In this document: positions 13,861 to 15,164 of the stretch, in pieces
How the letters are laid out: every line of letters begins with the position of its first letter
Numbering within the stretch: position 1 is the first letter of the stretch
From: Bacteroidales bacterium
GTDB lineage: Bacteria > Bacteroidota > Bacteroidia > Bacteroidales > UBA932
Direction of reading: 5' to 3'
Assembly: GCA_004552615.1 (NCBI GenBank)
Contig: SFNZ01000037.1
Location: forward strand, 1 to 15,164
Length of the DNA stretch: 15,164 nt
The notes under the pieces: generated by a model
What the model saw: only the letters and a program-made list of their open reading frames with translations
Told to the model about the DNA's origin: nothing
The model's database searches: none
Made by a program: the position numbers and the translations under genes

Positions 13861-15164
13861 ATGAAAAAGATTGCATTGTTCCTTTCGGCCGCCGCAGTCA
13901 GCATTTCAGCTGCGCTGCCGATGTCGGCGGAGCCGGCCCCAAAGGGCGAACAGCAGGTGGAGAAACCTGCCCATGTGAAACTCTATGGATTTATCAGAAA
14001 CTATTTCGCCCTCGATACAAGGGAGAGCAAGGCAGGTACTGGCGACCTCTTCTATTATACCCCTTTGGACGAGAACCTGAACAGTCTCGGTGACGATCTC
14101 AATGCCCAGGCTTCTTTCCGTTTCCTGTCCCTGACGACCAGAATCGGACTTGATATCACAGGCTACCAGTTCGGCCGTACCAAATTCGGCGCGAAGATCG
14201 AGACTGACTTCTATTCGGGACTCACCAACACCAGTTCTTCGACCAAGATCAACGGTACTGCACAGCTCCGTCTCCGCCAGGCCTATGTTACCATCGGCTG
14301 GGATGACTTCGTGATGAAGAACGGCAATCCTGCTGCAGTATCCCTGAAGATCGGCCAGGCGTGGCATCCTATGGCAGCTGACCAGCCTCATGTATTCAGC
14401 CTTGAGACAGGTGCTCCGTTCAATGCGTTCAGCCGTACCCCTCAGGTCCTCGCGGATGCTTCATTCGGAAAGAACGTGATCCTCACTGCCGGTGCAATCT
14501 GGCAGATGCAGTATCTTTCACAGGGCCCTGCAGGTGCTTCGGCAGAGTATATCAAGTATTCATGCACTCCTGAGATGTACCTCGGCCTTACCTTGAAGAG
14601 CAACAACGGCTTCCTCGCCCGCGTAGGAACCAACCTGCTCAGCATCAAGCCGAGACGACTTGGTGAGAATGCCGACGGGGTAAAGGTGAAAGTCTCCGAC
14701 AGGATAACCACCCTCTCTCCTTATGTATATCTCCAGTACAAGAACCGCAAGTTCGAGGTGAAGGCAAAGACAATCTTCAGCCAGGCCGGCGAGCACATGA
14801 ATCTCATGAGCGGTTACGGAATCTCCGGGAAATTCGACGACGGACATTATGAGTACACTCCGTTCAAGACTTCTTCCACCTGGGCTTCAATGAGCTACGG
14901 CAAGAAATGGCAGTTCATGCTCATGGCCGGCTACATCAAGAACCTCGGAACGAAGGACGAACTCCTGAACCCGTCAGATTTCTACTTCAGTGCCAATACC
15001 TACAAGTATTTCAATTCCATGTGGAGGGTAATCCCTTCAGTAGCATACAATGTCGGGAAGTTCACCCTCGGACTCGAGTACAATTACACAGGAGCCCGCT
15101 ACGGTGACGGCAAGACATACGACGCCCACGGCCTTTCCAAGGAGGGCCTGCACAATGTGGGCAA
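13861..15164 (+). CDS. Outer-membrane beta-barrel (porin-like) protein, partial (runs off right edge)
   Basis: The ATG at 13861 opens a frame that stays open for 434 codons to the window end. Residues 1-23 are a signal peptide (MKKIALFLSAAAVSISAALP, then MSA). Residues about 39-95 begin the barrel, with HVKLYGFIRNYFALDTRE and ASFRFLSLTTRIGLDITGYQ. The rest alternates aromatic and polar residues in short strands (LRLRQAYVTIGW, PYVYLQYKNRKFEVKAKTIF, WQFMLMAGYIKNLGT, FTLGLEYNYTGARYG), as expected for a transmembrane barrel of the porin or DcaP-like kind common in Bacteroidota. There is no TonB plug domain and no SusC-type N-terminus in the part seen, so diffusion through a pore is more likely than active import. 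It lies 12 nt after the DASS gene and is probably co-transcribed. The exact family is not certain, and the C-terminus is missing. Confidence 0.8.
   Translation, partial: MKKIALFLSAAAVSISAALPMSAEPAPKGEQQVEKPAHVKLYGFIRNYFALDTRESKAGTGDLFYYTPLDENLNSLGDDLNAQASFRFLSLTTRIGLDITGYQFGRTKFGAKIETDFYSGLTNTSSSTKINGTAQLRLRQAYVTIGWDDFVMKNGNPAAVSLKIGQAWHPMAADQPHVFSLETGAPFNAFSRTPQVLADASFGKNVILTAGAIWQMQYLSQGPAGASAEYIKYSCTPEMYLGLTLKSNNGFLARVGTNLLSIKPRRLGENADGVKVKVSDRITTLSPYVYLQYKNRKFEVKAKTIFSQAGEHMNLMSGYGISGKFDDGHYEYTPFKTSSTWASMSYGKKWQFMLMAGYIKNLGTKDELLNPSDFYFSANTYKYFNSMWRVIPSVAYNVGKFTLGLEYNYTGARYGDGKTYDAHGLSKEGLHNVG

Noticed and set aside
1..15164. CRISPR arrays, tRNA or rRNA genes, insertion sequences and prophage genes
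   Set aside because: No regularly spaced repeats, cloverleaf-like intergenic segments, transposase or integrase frames, or terminal inverted repeats were seen. The gaps are short, the longest being 175 nt.

Overview
The window reads as chromosomal DNA from a member of the Bacteroidota, most likely the Bacteroidales. Four things point there: the gene order nadK-uppS-bamA-ompH, lineage-typical protein sequences (the PdxJ N-terminus VNINKIATLRNARGG, the UppS motif SYSGRWDI, a 610-residue gamma-alpha fused 2-oxoacid:ferredoxin oxidoreductase), the near absence of Shine-Dalgarno sequences, and repeated Bacteroidota-type promoter -7 boxes (TAnnTTTG) ahead of the inferred transcription units. Coding DNA looks moderately GC-rich by eye, which would suit a Rikenellaceae/Alistipes-like or uncultured gut or rumen lineage. 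The exact genus cannot be read from this sequence.

Layout. (1) 1-2180, minus strand: a transcription unit read right to left. It holds an N-terminally anchored OmpH/Skp-like protein, a GT4-type glycosyltransferase and a secreted LysM protein that runs off the left edge. A -7 box sits directly after the pdxJ stop codon. (2) 2181-3007: pdxJ (minus) and nadK (plus) diverge from a 107-nt intergenic region that carries an identical -7 box, TATTTTTG, on each strand. (3) 3008-7795, plus: nadK overlapping uppS, then bamA (with its own -7 box) and a secreted OmpH/Skp chaperone, closed by a very strong terminator with a 16-bp stem. (4) 7971-12212, plus: korA-korB (2-oxoglutarate:ferredoxin oxidoreductase) and an NADP-type glutamate dehydrogenase, closed by a second hairpin terminator. 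(5) 12385-15164, plus: a DASS/SLC13 anion:sodium symporter followed 12 nt later by an outer-membrane beta-barrel (porin-like) protein that runs off the right edge.

How they fit together. Regions 1-3 are envelope biogenesis (undecaprenyl diphosphate synthesis, outer-membrane protein insertion and its periplasmic chaperones, glycan transfer, peptidoglycan binding) plus two cofactor genes (pyridoxal phosphate and NADP). Regions 4-5 suggest a 2-oxoglutarate/glutamate node: KorAB can make or consume 2-oxoglutarate, GdhA interconverts it with glutamate, and the DASS carrier plus a barrel could move dicarboxylates or related anions across the two membranes. The transport substrate is inferred from neighbours only.

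Most of the window is ordinary core genome, and I see no mobile element, CRISPR array, RNA gene or clearly new defence or biosynthetic system. The points worth a second look are the DASS-barrel pair, the altered second SNT motif in the DASS carrier, the separate anchored OmpH-GT4-LysM unit, and -7 boxes whose terminal TTG imitates a start codon.
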